A stretch of DNA of 64,000 nucleotides from contig NZ_JAAOIV010000002.1 in assembly GCF_011440275.1 (NCBI RefSeq), positions 1 to 64,000 on the forward strand, in the 5' to 3' direction. The notes under the pieces were generated by a model. It ran no database searches, was not told the DNA's origin, and was given only the letters and a program-made list of their open reading frames with translations. The number at the start of each line of letters is the position of its first letter. Position 1 is the first letter of the stretch. The position numbers and the translations under genes are program-made. This DNA is from Metallococcus carri. GTDB lineage: Bacteria > Actinomycetota > Actinomycetes > Actinomycetales > Dermatophilaceae. Shown in pieces: positions 1 to 7,195 of this stretch.

Positions 1-97
1 GGTCTACAACCAGCGCCGGCGACACAGCTCGCTCGGCCAAATCAGCCCGATAGCCTTCGAGAACACACTCATCACCGCGGCCGACCAAGCCGCTTAA
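1..97 (+). CDS. IS3-family transposase, C-terminal end only
   Basis: Frame 2 reads 31 codons to TAA at 95-97. The peptide contains YNQRRRHSSLGQISPIAFE, which matches the conserved tail of the DDE integrase domain of IS3/IS481-type transposases (pattern YN..R.HSSLG..SP..FE). This part lies after the catalytic acidic residues, which are upstream of the window, so activity cannot be judged. Family membership is clear; the subgroup is not. Confidence 0.8.
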   Translation, partial: VYNQRRRHSSLGQISPIAFENTLITAADQAA

Positions 98-102
98 CGA
101 GA

Positions 103-127
103 TGTCCACGAAACGGGGTCAACCCCA
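103..127. repeat. Terminal inverted repeat of the IS3-like element (right end)
   Basis: The 25 bases after the transposase stop start with TGTCCACG and end with CAACCCCA. They contain the small dyad GGGGTCAACCCC at 114-126. TG/CA termini and this position directly after the transposase fit an IS3 right end. The matching left end is not in the window. Confidence 0.6.
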
Positions 128-247
128 AGCGACTGGACGGTGACGATGACCGAGGACGGCGTCTGCACCTGGACCAGCCCGCACGGCAACACCTACATCA
201 CCGAACCCGAAACCACCACCACCGCCCGACTCGACCGCGCGAGCTAA
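128..247 (+). pseudogene. DUF222 / HNH endonuclease, C-terminal fragment cut by the IS
   Basis: From the IS junction an open frame runs 39 codons to TAA at 245-247. It encodes WTVTMTEDGVCTWTSPHG followed by a short hydrophilic tail. The W-T-S-P-x-G-x-x-Y segment is the typical C-terminus after the HNH motif in actinobacterial DUF222 proteins. These genes are multicopy in many actinobacteria and are often hit by transposons. The HNH residues themselves lie left of the IS, outside the window, so the fragment alone is non-functional. Confidence 0.65.
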
Positions 248-290
248 CCGAGGTCGACGGTGACCACGTCCGGGAACGCAGGTCGCTCGG

Positions 291-497
291 TCACGGCTGA
301 TCGTCGGGCCGACCCGCGCCGGACCCAGCGCCGGACCCCGCTGACTCAGCGTCGTCGGTCGGCTGGTGGCCGTCGGGGTCGCACGCCAGTCGCACCGGAT
401 CGTCGTGGTGGCGCAGCACCGTCCATGCCAACAGCGTGACCAGCACCCCGAACATTACCCACGCCGCGAGCACCACCAGGCCGCCGGTCTGCGTCAT
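291..497 (-). CDS. Small single-span membrane protein
   Basis: This is a 68-residue protein with one hydrophobic segment at about residues 7-28 (VVLAAWVMFGVLVTLLAW), then a short basic stretch and an acidic, Gly/Ser-rich tail. The start was chosen at 497 because ATGA there overlaps the stop of the upstream PRC-barrel gene, giving 4-base translational coupling. It is the last gene of the coupled operon that begins with the lipoprotein at 2905. No family is recognised. A role as a small membrane partner of the PRC-barrel proteins or the transporter is only a guess from position. Confidence 0.6.
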   Translation of the reverse strand: MTQTGGLVVLAAWVMFGVLVTLLAWTVLRHHDDPVRLACDPDGHQPTDDAESAGSGAGSGAGRPDDQP

Positions 498-835
498 GAC
501 TCCTCCACCGCCGGCCGCCGATCCGCGCCGGAGCGCAGGGTGACTTTGCGGTGCTCCACCCGCTCGAGGTCGGCCCAGGCCACGACGAACGAGCGGGCCG
601 CCATACGGCGAAAGATCAGGGTGAGCGGCCACGGTCCGGCCATCTGCGCGCGACCATAACCGAGCCGGTGCGCGAACCCGGCCGGCCCGATGACGAGCGA
701 ACCCATCGCGTATGCCGGCTCACCCGAGTCGCGCGTCGGACGCGCCCCGGATTCCAGCCGCAGGTCGTGGACCGTGCCAACATGCTGGCCGTCGGCGTCG
801 TAGGCGTCGGCGCCGAGCAGGTCCAAGGTCCTCAT
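494..835 (-). CDS. PRC-barrel domain protein
   Basis: The product is 113 residues. The first 40 (LLGADAYDADGQHVGTVHDL) have the PRC-barrel pattern of a short beta-rich domain in which 'D.dG..vG.V.Dl' forms two strands. PRC-barrel domains occur in photosynthetic reaction-centre H subunits, RimM and many small stress proteins, where they serve as protein or RNA contact modules. It overlaps its neighbours by 4 bases on both sides. The next gene upstream encodes a related protein, so the two probably arose by duplication and may act together. Molecular function is unknown. Confidence 0.65.
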   Translation of the reverse strand: MRTLDLLGADAYDADGQHVGTVHDLRLESGARPTRDSGEPAYAMGSLVIGPAGFAHRLGYGRAQMAGPWPLTLIFRRMAARSFVVAWADLERVEHRKVTLRSGADRRPAVEES

Positions 836-1221
836 CGTGAGCCGCCCGGGATCTGGCAGACGATATGTTCGCGGGTCCAGTCGGCGAAACGGTGCGTGCC
901 GAGGGGCCGGGCGGATTCGCGCAACCGGATCTCGCGGCGGTTGACCCGGTCGACCTGCGTCATCGGCACCCGCACCGGGTCGCTGCCGGTCGGTGAGAGC
1001 CGCCGACCGATGGCCCAGACCGTCAGCCCGACGAGCCCACCGAGGCGGGGTCCGAAGGCGGACGGCCCGCACAGGATCGCGGTGAGCACCGGCGCACCAC
1101 CGTCCGACGGCGTGGTGAACTCCAGGTCGTCGACCTTGCCGAGCGGCTCGCCGTCGGCGGCGTAGATCTGCACGTCCAGCAGTTGGTCCACGGTGGCGGC
1201 TTCCCACTCCCACTCAGCCAT
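832..1221 (-). CDS. PRC-barrel domain protein
   Basis: The product is 129 residues. Residues 10-50 (VDQLLDVQIYAADGEPLGKV) match the PRC-barrel start seen in the downstream paralogue, and both have a conserved centre (CGPSAFGPRLGG here, IGPAGFAHRLGY there). The C-terminus carries REHIVCQIPGG. The ATG at 1221 shares one base with the stop of the Nramp-like gene (TGATG), so translation is coupled to the transporter. The arrangement suggests the pair modulates or senses something related to the transporter or the upstream sigma factor; that is inference from gene order only. Confidence 0.65.
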   Translation of the reverse strand: MAEWEWEAATVDQLLDVQIYAADGEPLGKVDDLEFTTPSDGGAPVLTAILCGPSAFGPRLGGLVGLTVWAIGRRLSPTGSDPVRVPMTQVDRVNRREIRLRESARPLGTHRFADWTREHIVCQIPGGSR

Positions 1222-2450
1222 CAGGCGCCTCCTCGAGTCCAGAACAGCAGCGGCAAGGTGACGACCGAGACGACGACGGTCACGGCCAGGAAGACCACGC
1301 CCATCACATTGGCGAATCGGCCGTTGACCTGGTCGCCGAGATAGTCGCGGTCGTTGGCGATCACCAGCACGGGCAGGAAGGTCAGGGGGATCGCCGCCGC
1401 GCCGAGGACGACGGCGACCAAGGTGATGGTGATCGGGTCGATCGTGGTCAGCACGAGCATGGTGCCGAGGATCATGGTGATCAGGCAGATCACGTGGAAC
1501 TGCGGCGCCGACGACGGCCGCAACCATTTGCCCCAGGCCCAGCCGAAGTACTGCGACACGGCATACCCCGTCGAGAGCGTCGCTTCGGCACCGGCGGCGA
1601 AGGTCGCGGCGAAGAAGCCGACGATCGCGAAGGCCAGCCCGACCTTGCCGAGCGCCAGCGCCACCGGCAGCCCGACCTGACTGAGATGGCCGACGTCGGT
1701 GCCCAGCGGCTGCAACACCACCGCCGAGGTCGCCATGATCGCAATGCTGAGCACGCCGCCGAGCGGAAAACCGACGATGGTGTTGAGCCGCATCTGAAAC
1801 ATCGAGCTGCGGGTCCAGCCCTCCTCCACCCCACCGGAGGAGAAGAAGATGATCTGGTAGGGCACGAGGCACGCGCCGATGAGCGAGACCGCGTAGAAGA
1901 AGTAGGTCGTGTACGCCTCCGTCGGCGGCACCGAAGGATGCAGGGCGCTCGAGGTCAGCGACCCCCAGTCGACGGGCAGCCAGAACAACGCGACGATGAA
2001 GACCAACAAGGACAGGCCGATCACCCCGAAGAGGTTTTCGATCACCTTGAACGGCAGCCGCCACAGCGCGCCCCACAGCGCGAGCGCGATCAAGGGCACC
2101 CAGAGCAGATAGCTGACATCGCTCACGAGTTCCAGCGCCATGCCGATCCCGCCGATCTCCGCGGCCAGCGTGAGCAGGTTCAGCAGGCAGCACGCGAGCA
2201 GGTTGAACAACCCGAAGCGCACACCGAGCCGTTCGCGCACCACGTGGAAGACGGGGCGGCCGGCGACGGCGGCGACCCGGCCGGCCATCTCGGCATACAC
2301 CGTCATGCCGATCGTGCCGACGACGATCGCCCAGGTCAGCGACATCGAGAAGCGGGCGCCGGTCACCCCGCTCGTCACCAGGTTGCCGATGTCGACGAAC
2401 CCGCCGATTGCGGTGACCAGACCGAGCGCGACGGCGAAGATGCGTTTCAT
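1221..2450 (-). CDS. Nramp-family divalent-metal transporter, atypical metal site
   Basis: This is a 409-residue polytopic membrane protein with about 11 hydrophobic segments. The first contains GGFVDIGNLVTSG, equivalent to the Nramp TM1 motif DPGN. The sixth contains LVPYQIIFFSS where canonical Nramps carry an MPH motif. Canonical Nramp/MntH proteins use Asp and Asn of TM1 and Met of TM6 to bind Mn2+ or Fe2+. Here the TM1 Asp/Asn are kept but the Pro is Ile and the TM6 Met-His is missing. Nramp-related Mg2+ transporters also lack the Met, so substrate cannot be assumed to be Mn/Fe. The gene is coupled to the lipoprotein upstream (4-base overlap) and PRC proteins downstream. Confidence 0.8.
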   Translation of the reverse strand: MKRIFAVALGLVTAIGGFVDIGNLVTSGVTGARFSMSLTWAIVVGTIGMTVYAEMAGRVAAVAGRPVFHVVRERLGVRFGLFNLLACCLLNLLTLAAEIGGIGMALELVSDVSYLLWVPLIALALWGALWRLPFKVIENLFGVIGLSLLVFIVALFWLPVDWGSLTSSALHPSVPPTEAYTTYFFYAVSLIGACLVPYQIIFFSSGGVEEGWTRSSMFQMRLNTIVGFPLGGVLSIAIMATSAVVLQPLGTDVGHLSQVGLPVALALGKVGLAFAIVGFFAATFAAGAEATLSTGYAVSQYFGWAWGKWLRPSSAPQFHVICLITMILGTMLVLTTIDPITITLVAVVLGAAAIPLTFLPVLVIANDRDYLGDQVNGRFANVMGVVFLAVTVVVSVVTLPLLFWTRGGA

Positions 2451-2905
2451 AAGCCGACCTGCTGCAGCGGGCCGAGCGTCGTGAGGGGCTGTCGGAGCGC
2501 GGCGACCGCCTGGGCGACGCCGCGACGATCATTGCGCCGCAACGCAATACGCAGATCGGTCAGCGCCGAGGAGATGTCCTGCAGCGGCTTGTCGAGTCGG
2601 CCCTTCAGGGCGACGGCCGCGGCGGTCGGTGGCTGCCGGCTGTCGTAGGTCTGAATGATGCTGGAGACGTCATCCTCCGCCTCGGTGACCAGGGTGTCGG
2701 CATACGCATCGGTGAGCTGGCCGCGCGACCAGGCCTGCGCGCTCACTTGTGCCACCGCAGCCGTGCCGGCCACCGCGCGGGCGGTCGTGCGCGTCTTGGT
2801 CTGGAAGTCCGACATGGTGGGCGACGGTGAGGCGCACCCGCTCACGAGCAGCGCGAGCGGCACCGCCCCGGCCACGATCCGGCGGCCGATGACTCGAAGG
2901 GACAT
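2447..2905 (-). CDS. Small helical lipoprotein
   Basis: The product is 152 residues with a type II signal peptide: positive start MSLRVIGRRI, hydrophobic core, then the lipobox LVSGC at about residues 20-24. The mature part is Ala/Thr/Gln-rich and mostly helical by composition (QVSAQAWSRGQLTDAYADTL; LQDISSALTDLRIALRRND). No named family is recognised. It lies 9 bases downstream of the sigma-factor gene and overlaps the Nramp-like gene by 4 bases, so it is probably co-transcribed with both. Confidence 0.65.
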   Translation of the reverse strand: MSLRVIGRRIVAGAVPLALLVSGCASPSPTMSDFQTKTRTTARAVAGTAAVAQVSAQAWSRGQLTDAYADTLVTEAEDDVSSIIQTYDSRQPPTAAAVALKGRLDKPLQDISSALTDLRIALRRNDRRGVAQAVAALRQPLTTLGPLQQVGL

Positions 2906-2914
2906 GACAGATAT

Positions 2915-3742
2915 CTACCCGGATTCGTCAGCCCTAATCAGTCGGCACCCGGCCGGGGCCGGTTCGGCGGTCAGCTCTCGGCGCAGCTGCTCGAAGATGG
3001 CGGCGAGCAGCCGCGACACCTGCATCTGACTGGCCCCGATCTGCTGCCCGATCTCACGTTGGGTGAGGTTCTCGCCAAAGCGCAGCCGCAAGATCTCCCG
3101 CTCGTGGGTCTCGAGCCGGGCGACCGCGGGCTGCAGGAAGATGCGCAGCTCGACTCGGTTGAAGGCTTCCACCGCCGCTGAATCGGTCAGGGTGTCGCCG
3201 AGCGTGCCGGAGGTGTCGTCCGACACCGGCGCGTCCAAAGACACCCACCGATAGTGGCGATCGGCGTCCTCGGCTGCGCGTACGGCCACTGCCGACCGGC
3301 CGACGGCCGCAGCGGATTCGCCGGCGTCCGGCGCCCGGCCCAGGCGCTGCTCGAGCCCAGGGCGCGCCGCCCGCAGACTGAGCCGGGTCTCTTGCACCGC
3401 ACGCGGTGGCCGTACCGCCCAGCCGTGGTCACGGAAATATCGTTTGAGCTCACCGGAGATCGTCGGGATCGCGTAGGCGGCGAAGGCATAACCGGTTTCG
3501 GGACGGAACCGGTTGACGGCAAGAACGAGGCCGAGCAGGGCGACCTGCCGCAGATCGTCGGCTTCGACGCCACGGCCCTCGAACCGATGCGCCACCCGCA
3601 GCGCCATCGGCCGATGCATCAGCACAACGCGATCACGCAGCTCGGCCGCATCCGCAGGGTCGGTCGCCTGCGCCGTGCGCAACAACTGCAGCGTGCGGTC
3701 TTCGAGGTCGTCGGAGGTGGGAAGAGACGTCACCGTGCTCAT
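2915..3742 (-). CDS. RNA polymerase sigma factor, SigB/SigF/SigG type
   Basis: The 275-residue product has sigma-70 region 2 at about residues 40-110 (VEADDLRQVALLGLVLAV; FAAYAIPTISGELKRYFRD) and then the HGWAVRPPR motif that marks region 3 of the SigB/SigF stress and sporulation group. Region 4 lies near residues 225-265 (LTQREIGQQIGASQMQVSRL helix-turn-helix). Such factors are usually controlled by anti-sigma factors and direct general stress responses. No anti-sigma gene is adjacent. It heads a same-strand run (lipoprotein, transporter, PRC proteins) separated by only 9 bases, so it may drive its own operon. Confidence 0.88.
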   Translation of the reverse strand: MSTVTSLPTSDDLEDRTLQLLRTAQATDPADAAELRDRVVLMHRPMALRVAHRFEGRGVEADDLRQVALLGLVLAVNRFRPETGYAFAAYAIPTISGELKRYFRDHGWAVRPPRAVQETRLSLRAARPGLEQRLGRAPDAGESAAAVGRSAVAVRAAEDADRHYRWVSLDAPVSDDTSGTLGDTLTDSAAVEAFNRVELRIFLQPAVARLETHEREILRLRFGENLTQREIGQQIGASQMQVSRLLAAIFEQLRRELTAEPAPAGCRLIRADESG

Positions 3743-3949
3743 GTCTGCCGTTCGCAGAAATGGACCTGGGTCAGCCCGGCTGCTTGAGCTGATGTCGTCC
3801 CCGCAAGCAGACCACGTCCGACGCCCGCGGACAAGGGTGCGCTCCGCACCCCGAGGGGTGGTGAGGCCGTATGCCGGGGTCCGCGCGTGCCTTGAGTCGC
3901 GTTCGAGCTTGCGGTGCCGTTCGGCCGTATGCCGGGGTTCGGGCGTGAT
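3743..3949. other. Intergenic stretch upstream of the sigma-factor gene
   Basis: These 207 bases between the sigma-factor start and the SDR stop hold no convincing gene. They contain two copies of the octamer GTATGCCG (3869-3876 and 3927-3934) inside a short imperfect direct repeat. A promoter for the sigma-factor operon must lie here or just upstream, but no clear -35/-10 pair was recognised. Confidence 0.5.
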
Positions 3950-3966
3950 TCAGTCGCGCTCGAGAT
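3866..3966. repeat. Imperfect direct repeat, two copies of about 45 bp
   Basis: Both copies start with GGCCGTATGCCGGGGT (3866 and 3924) and continue with a G/C-rich spacer, then 'gagtcgcg.tcgag' or a close variant. The second copy runs past the SDR stop codon at 3950, so the C-terminal codons of that gene are part of the duplicated sequence. This looks like a local duplication. Confidence 0.5.
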
Positions 3967-4906
3967 TGCGCCGGGCCGCCCGCTCACCGAGCGCGGTGAG
4001 CCCGCGCAGCACGGACCGGCGGCGCCGGCTGAGGCCGGCCTCGACGCGAGCGCCGGAGGTCGTGCCGGTCGCTGCCAACTGTTGCTCGGAGGCCCGGGGG
4101 AGCAGCCGGGCGACCACGCCGAGCACCCGGGTGGTGAGGCCGGGAGCCAGACCGTTGACCCGGGCGCCGAGCTGCGCAAGCGGGGTGAAGGTGACGAAGG
4201 TGCGCCCTCGCTCGACCCCGTCGACGATCCGGCGGGCGGCGGTGTCGGCATCGATGGCCAGCAAGGGCGCGGACGCTCCGGCGGCGAACCACGCGTATTC
4301 GGCGTCGCGGTCACCGGCGAATTCGGCCGCCAGATGGGAGCCGACGCGCATCAGGCCAGGAGCGACCGTGGTGAGCGTGACGCCGGTGCCCGCGAGCTCG
4401 GAGGCGAGCCCCTGGCTGAAGCCGATGGCGCCGAATTTCGCTGTGCTGTAAGGCAACAGGTGTGGCGCCGACACCAGTCCGCCCACCGAGGAGACGATGC
4501 CGATCCGCCCGCGGCCGCGGGCCGTCATACGTCGGGCGAGCGGGAGCGCGAAGTGGATCGGCCCCCACAACATCGTGTCGATCGCGTCGGCGAACTGCTC
4601 GCGCTCCCAGCTCGACCACGGCCCGACCTGGATGACGCCCGCGACATGCAGGCCGAGATCGATCGGACCGACATCGCGCTCGACCCGGTCCAGATGGGCG
4701 GCCACCGCCGATGCGTCCCGCACGTCGCACTCCCAGGCGAGCACCGCATCGGGTGAGGCGCCCCGGCCGATGAGGTGGTCTCGCGCGCGGTCGCAGCGCG
4801 CTTGCGAGCGGGAGGAGATGACCACCCGGTAACCGCGTGCGAGCAGCTGCTGGGCGCACAGCAGCCCGAGCCCACGGGAGGCACCCAGCACGACGGCGAC
4901 GCTCAC
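3950..4906 (-). CDS. Short-chain dehydrogenase/reductase (SDR)
   Basis: The product is 318 residues, a classical SDR with a C-terminal extension of about 60 residues. It has the nucleotide motif GASRGLG at residues 8-14, the catalytic serine context IVSSVGG and the YSTAK active-site Tyr-Lys. It uses NAD(P)H on an unknown substrate. The tail after the core is Arg-rich (SRRRRSVLRGL) and may be a membrane-associated or regulatory part. GTG at 4906 was taken as start because it sits directly before SVAVVLGASRG. It overlaps the stop region of the upstream gene (4903), so the two are probably co-transcribed. Confidence 0.8.
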   Translation of the reverse strand: MSVAVVLGASRGLGLLCAQQLLARGYRVVISSRSQARCDRARDHLIGRGASPDAVLAWECDVRDASAVAAHLDRVERDVGPIDLGLHVAGVIQVGPWSSWEREQFADAIDTMLWGPIHFALPLARRMTARGRGRIGIVSSVGGLVSAPHLLPYSTAKFGAIGFSQGLASELAGTGVTLTTVAPGLMRVGSHLAAEFAGDRDAEYAWFAAGASAPLLAIDADTAARRIVDGVERGRTFVTFTPLAQLGARVNGLAPGLTTRVLGVVARLLPRASEQQLAATGTTSGARVEAGLSRRRRSVLRGLTALGERAARRNLERD

Positions 4907-5424
4907 GAAGACATCGCTCCGGGATAGCGCGGCAGAGCAGCGGCGGCACGGGCGTGCAGCGCATCGAGTCGATCGACCTGCTCGTCCGCGCGGTCGATCA
5001 GCCGGCGCAACTCCGCCTCGTCGAACCGGTCGTCACGCTCGGCGAAACCCAGCATCGCCAGCCATCCCTGGCGCTTGGAGCGCACCGCCATGACCAGCGC
5101 CTCGAGCTCGACCAGGTCGGTCAAGGCGGTGCGGCGGGTGAGCGAGCCATTCGGCTTGAGCCGGCCGAGGCGTTCGCCGGCGACCATGAGTTGCTGGCTC
5201 AGGGACGCCTGGCCCACACCGACCCGATCGGCGATCTCCCGCAGCACGGTGCGGTCTTGCCGGACCTGCTCGGCGAGTTCGGCGAGTTCGGCGCGGACCT
5301 GAGGGTCCGGCATACCGGAGGCAGCGCGGGCGAACATTTCGACGCCGCCGCGGGAGGCGACCCAGTGATGATGAACGTAGGTGCGGATCAAGGTGTTCGG
5401 GTCAACGGTTGCGTGGGTGGTCAT
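4903..5424 (-). CDS. Conserved helical protein of unknown function
   Basis: The product is 173 residues, almost entirely amphipathic helix, with charge-rich stretches (RAELAELAEQVRQDRTVL; LTDLVELEALVMAVRSKRQG; FDEAELRRLIDRADEQVD). The composition suggests a four-helix bundle of ferritin-like or DinB-like shape, but no metal-binding His/Glu pattern is evident. Similar proteins of about 170 residues are common in actinobacteria without a named function. A good ribosome-binding site (AAAGGACG, about 5393-5440 complement) precedes the ATG at 5424. The gene is divergent from the GAF-ANTAR regulator, with 177 bases between them that must hold both promoters. Confidence 0.65.
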   Translation of the reverse strand: MTTHATVDPNTLIRTYVHHHWVASRGGVEMFARAASGMPDPQVRAELAELAEQVRQDRTVLREIADRVGVGQASLSQQLMVAGERLGRLKPNGSLTRRTALTDLVELEALVMAVRSKRQGWLAMLGFAERDDRFDEAELRRLIDRADEQVDRLDALHARAAAALPRYPGAMSS

Positions 5425-5601
5425 GGTCGTCCTTTCGTCACGACCATCGTGTGTGTTCGCGCGGTGGTTTGGTCGGATCCGTCCGCGGGCCTCGGCGAAT
5501 CCACCCTTTCGTGGCGCGTGCGCGCGATGCACGGGTAGCTGGGAGCAGCTTTCATCAAGCTGGCAGACCATGATGAGGCGGAGAGCGAACGAGGAGGGGT
5601 G

Positions 5602-6291
5602 ATGGACGACAAGGCGCAGGCCGACGACATGGCGCAACTGGCGGAGCAGCTGCATGCCGCTGCCAGCCCGGCCGCCACGGCGGAGCAGGTCGTCCGCTAC
5701 GCCTGCCGGGAGCTCGAAGCCGACCATGGCGGGATCACCCTGGTCCGGCGCGGCAACACCCTGCAGACCATCGCCGCCACCGACCCGCTGGTCGTGCGGC
5801 TGGACCAGTTGCAGCAGGCCTTCGGCCGCGGGCCGTGCGAGGAGAGCGCGATCGAGCAGGAGACGATCTTCTCGGCCGACCTCGGCATCGACCGGCGCTG
5901 GGGCGACTGGGGTCCGGCCGCCGCGACGCTCGGCATCATCAGCGTGCTGGCCACCCGGTTGCGCGGCGTCGACGGTCGCGGCCTCGGCGCGCTCAACCTC
6001 TTCTGGACCCGGGCGCACGCCTTCGACTCCGAGGACATCGCCTTCGCCGCCCTCTTCTCCCGGCACGCGGCGGTCGCCCTGGAGGACGCGCAGATCCAAG
6101 AAGGGCTGCGCACCGCCCTCGACGCCCGCAAACGCATCGGCCAGGCCCAGGGGATCCTGATGGAGCGCTACCGGCTGGACCCGGAGCAGGCCTTCGAGGC
6201 GCTGCGCCGCTTCTCCCAGGAGCACAACCTCAAACTGCGCGCGGTCGCCGACCACCTGGTCACCCAGCGCAAGCTGCCGGCGGGTGACTGA
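5602..6291 (+). CDS. GAF-ANTAR antitermination regulator
   Basis: The product is 229 residues. Residues about 20-165 form a GAF domain (FGRGPCEESAIEQETIFSAD is a typical core). Residues 170-225 form an ANTAR domain (RKRIGQAQGILMERYRLDP; AFEALRRFSQEHNLKLRAVA). ANTAR proteins bind paired RNA hexaloops and prevent termination; the GAF part probably senses a ligand or redox state. The ATG at 5602 was chosen over the in-frame GTG at 5599 because GAGGAGG (5591-5597) is correctly spaced only for the ATG. The GT2 gene follows immediately. The RNA targets are not identifiable here. Confidence 0.85.
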   Translation: MDDKAQADDMAQLAEQLHAAASPAATAEQVVRYACRELEADHGGITLVRRGNTLQTIAATDPLVVRLDQLQQAFGRGPCEESAIEQETIFSADLGIDRRWGDWGPAAATLGIISVLATRLRGVDGRGLGALNLFWTRAHAFDSEDIAFAALFSRHAAVALEDAQIQEGLRTALDARKRIGQAQGILMERYRLDPEQAFEALRRFSQEHNLKLRAVADHLVTQRKLPAGD

Positions 6292-6292
6292 G

Positions 6293-7195
6293 ATGAGCCC
6301 GCCTTTGTCGGATCGCCTCACCGTGGTGCTGCTGACCTACAACTGCGGCGAGTGGATCGCCCGCACCGTCGACCACCTGCAACGCCTCGGCCTGCCGATG
6401 ATCGCCGTCGACAATGCCTCGCGTGATGACAACGTGGCCCAGCTGACCGCCGCCGGCGTCGAGGTGATGCGGCTGCCGCGCAATATCGGTGCGGCAGCCC
6501 GCAATGTGGGCGCGCGACGGGCGCGGACGCCATACCTCGCCTTCTGCGACGACGACGGCTGGTTCACCGGGGAGGGGCTCGACGCGGCGGTCGCGGCGCT
6601 CGACCGGCACCCGCGGCTCGCGCTGGTCAACGCCCGGATCCTCGTCGGCGAGGAGGAGCGGCTGGACCCGATCAGCGCCGAAATGGCGCAGTCGCCGTTG
6701 CCGGTGGGCGACCTGCCGGGGCTGCCGCTGCTCGGGTTCATGGCCGGCGCGGTGATCGTGCGCCGGTCGGCCTTCCTCGACGTGGGCGGGTATGACGAAC
6801 GCCTGTTCATCGGCGGCGAGGAGGAAACGCTGGCGGTGCCGCTGGCTGCGGCCGGATGGCAGCTGCGCTATCTGCCCGAGGTGGTGGTGCGGCATTTCCC
6901 GAGCACCGCCAATGCCGGACACATCCGGCATTTCGGGGTGCGCAACACCCTGGTCACGGCCTGGCGCCACCGCCCGGCGGCGCGCGCGGCATCGTGGACC
7001 TGGTTCATCCTGCGCACCACCCCGTCGCGGCGGGTCGCGGTGCGCGGCCTGGCGATGGCCGGGGCGATGCTGCCCTCGGTGTTGCGCGAGCGCCGGGTGA
7101 TCGATGCCGAGCTCGACCGCCAGCTCACGCTCCTCGAGCAGCGGCGGCGGCAGGCGACACCGACCCGCCGGCGCGCGGCGCATTCGGTGTGGTGA
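6293..7195 (+). CDS. Glycosyltransferase family 2
   Basis: The 300-residue product has a GT2 fold: VVLLTYNCGEWIARTVDHL near the N-terminus, AVDNASRDD, the nucleotide-sugar metal motif CDDDGWF at about residue 80, and a late GGYDERLFIGGEEETL that fits the catalytic-base region. It transfers a sugar from a nucleotide donor, presumably in the cytoplasm. ATG 6293 is preferred to GTG 6284 because GGCGGG sits 8 bases before it. The gene faces the GT9 gene and the two coding regions overlap tail to tail by 71 bases. Function in the neighbouring glycoconjugate locus is likely. Confidence 0.82.
   Translation: MSPPLSDRLTVVLLTYNCGEWIARTVDHLQRLGLPMIAVDNASRDDNVAQLTAAGVEVMRLPRNIGAAARNVGARRARTPYLAFCDDDGWFTGEGLDAAVAALDRHPRLALVNARILVGEEERLDPISAEMAQSPLPVGDLPGLPLLGFMAGAVIVRRSAFLDVGGYDERLFIGGEEETLAVPLAAAGWQLRYLPEVVVRHFPSTANAGHIRHFGVRNTLVTAWRHRPAARAASWTWFILRTTPSRRVAVRGLAMAGAMLPSVLRERRVIDAELDRQLTLLEQRRRQATPTRRRAAHSVW

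Larger units (their letters stand above)
1..127 (+). mobile_element. 3' end of an IS3-family insertion sequence
   Basis: The window opens inside an insertion sequence. It holds the last codons of a transposase (to 97) and a terminal-repeat-like stretch ending in CA at 126-127. IS3-group elements begin with TG and end with CA, and their ends often carry a GGGGTCAA-type core like the one at 114-121. The sequence right of 127 reads directly into a DUF222/HNH reading frame, which fixes the junction to within a base or two. The other end and the target duplication lie outside the window. Confidence 0.7.

Noticed and set aside
1494-2648. Long plus-strand open frame opposite the Nramp-like gene (384 codons)
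   Set aside because: It is rich in Arg/Gln/His with no recognisable domain and mirrors the minus-strand genes, as expected in high-GC DNA.
3914-4756. Plus-strand open frame opposite the SDR gene
   Set aside because: Antisense to a gene with clear SDR motifs; composition is typical of a shadow frame.
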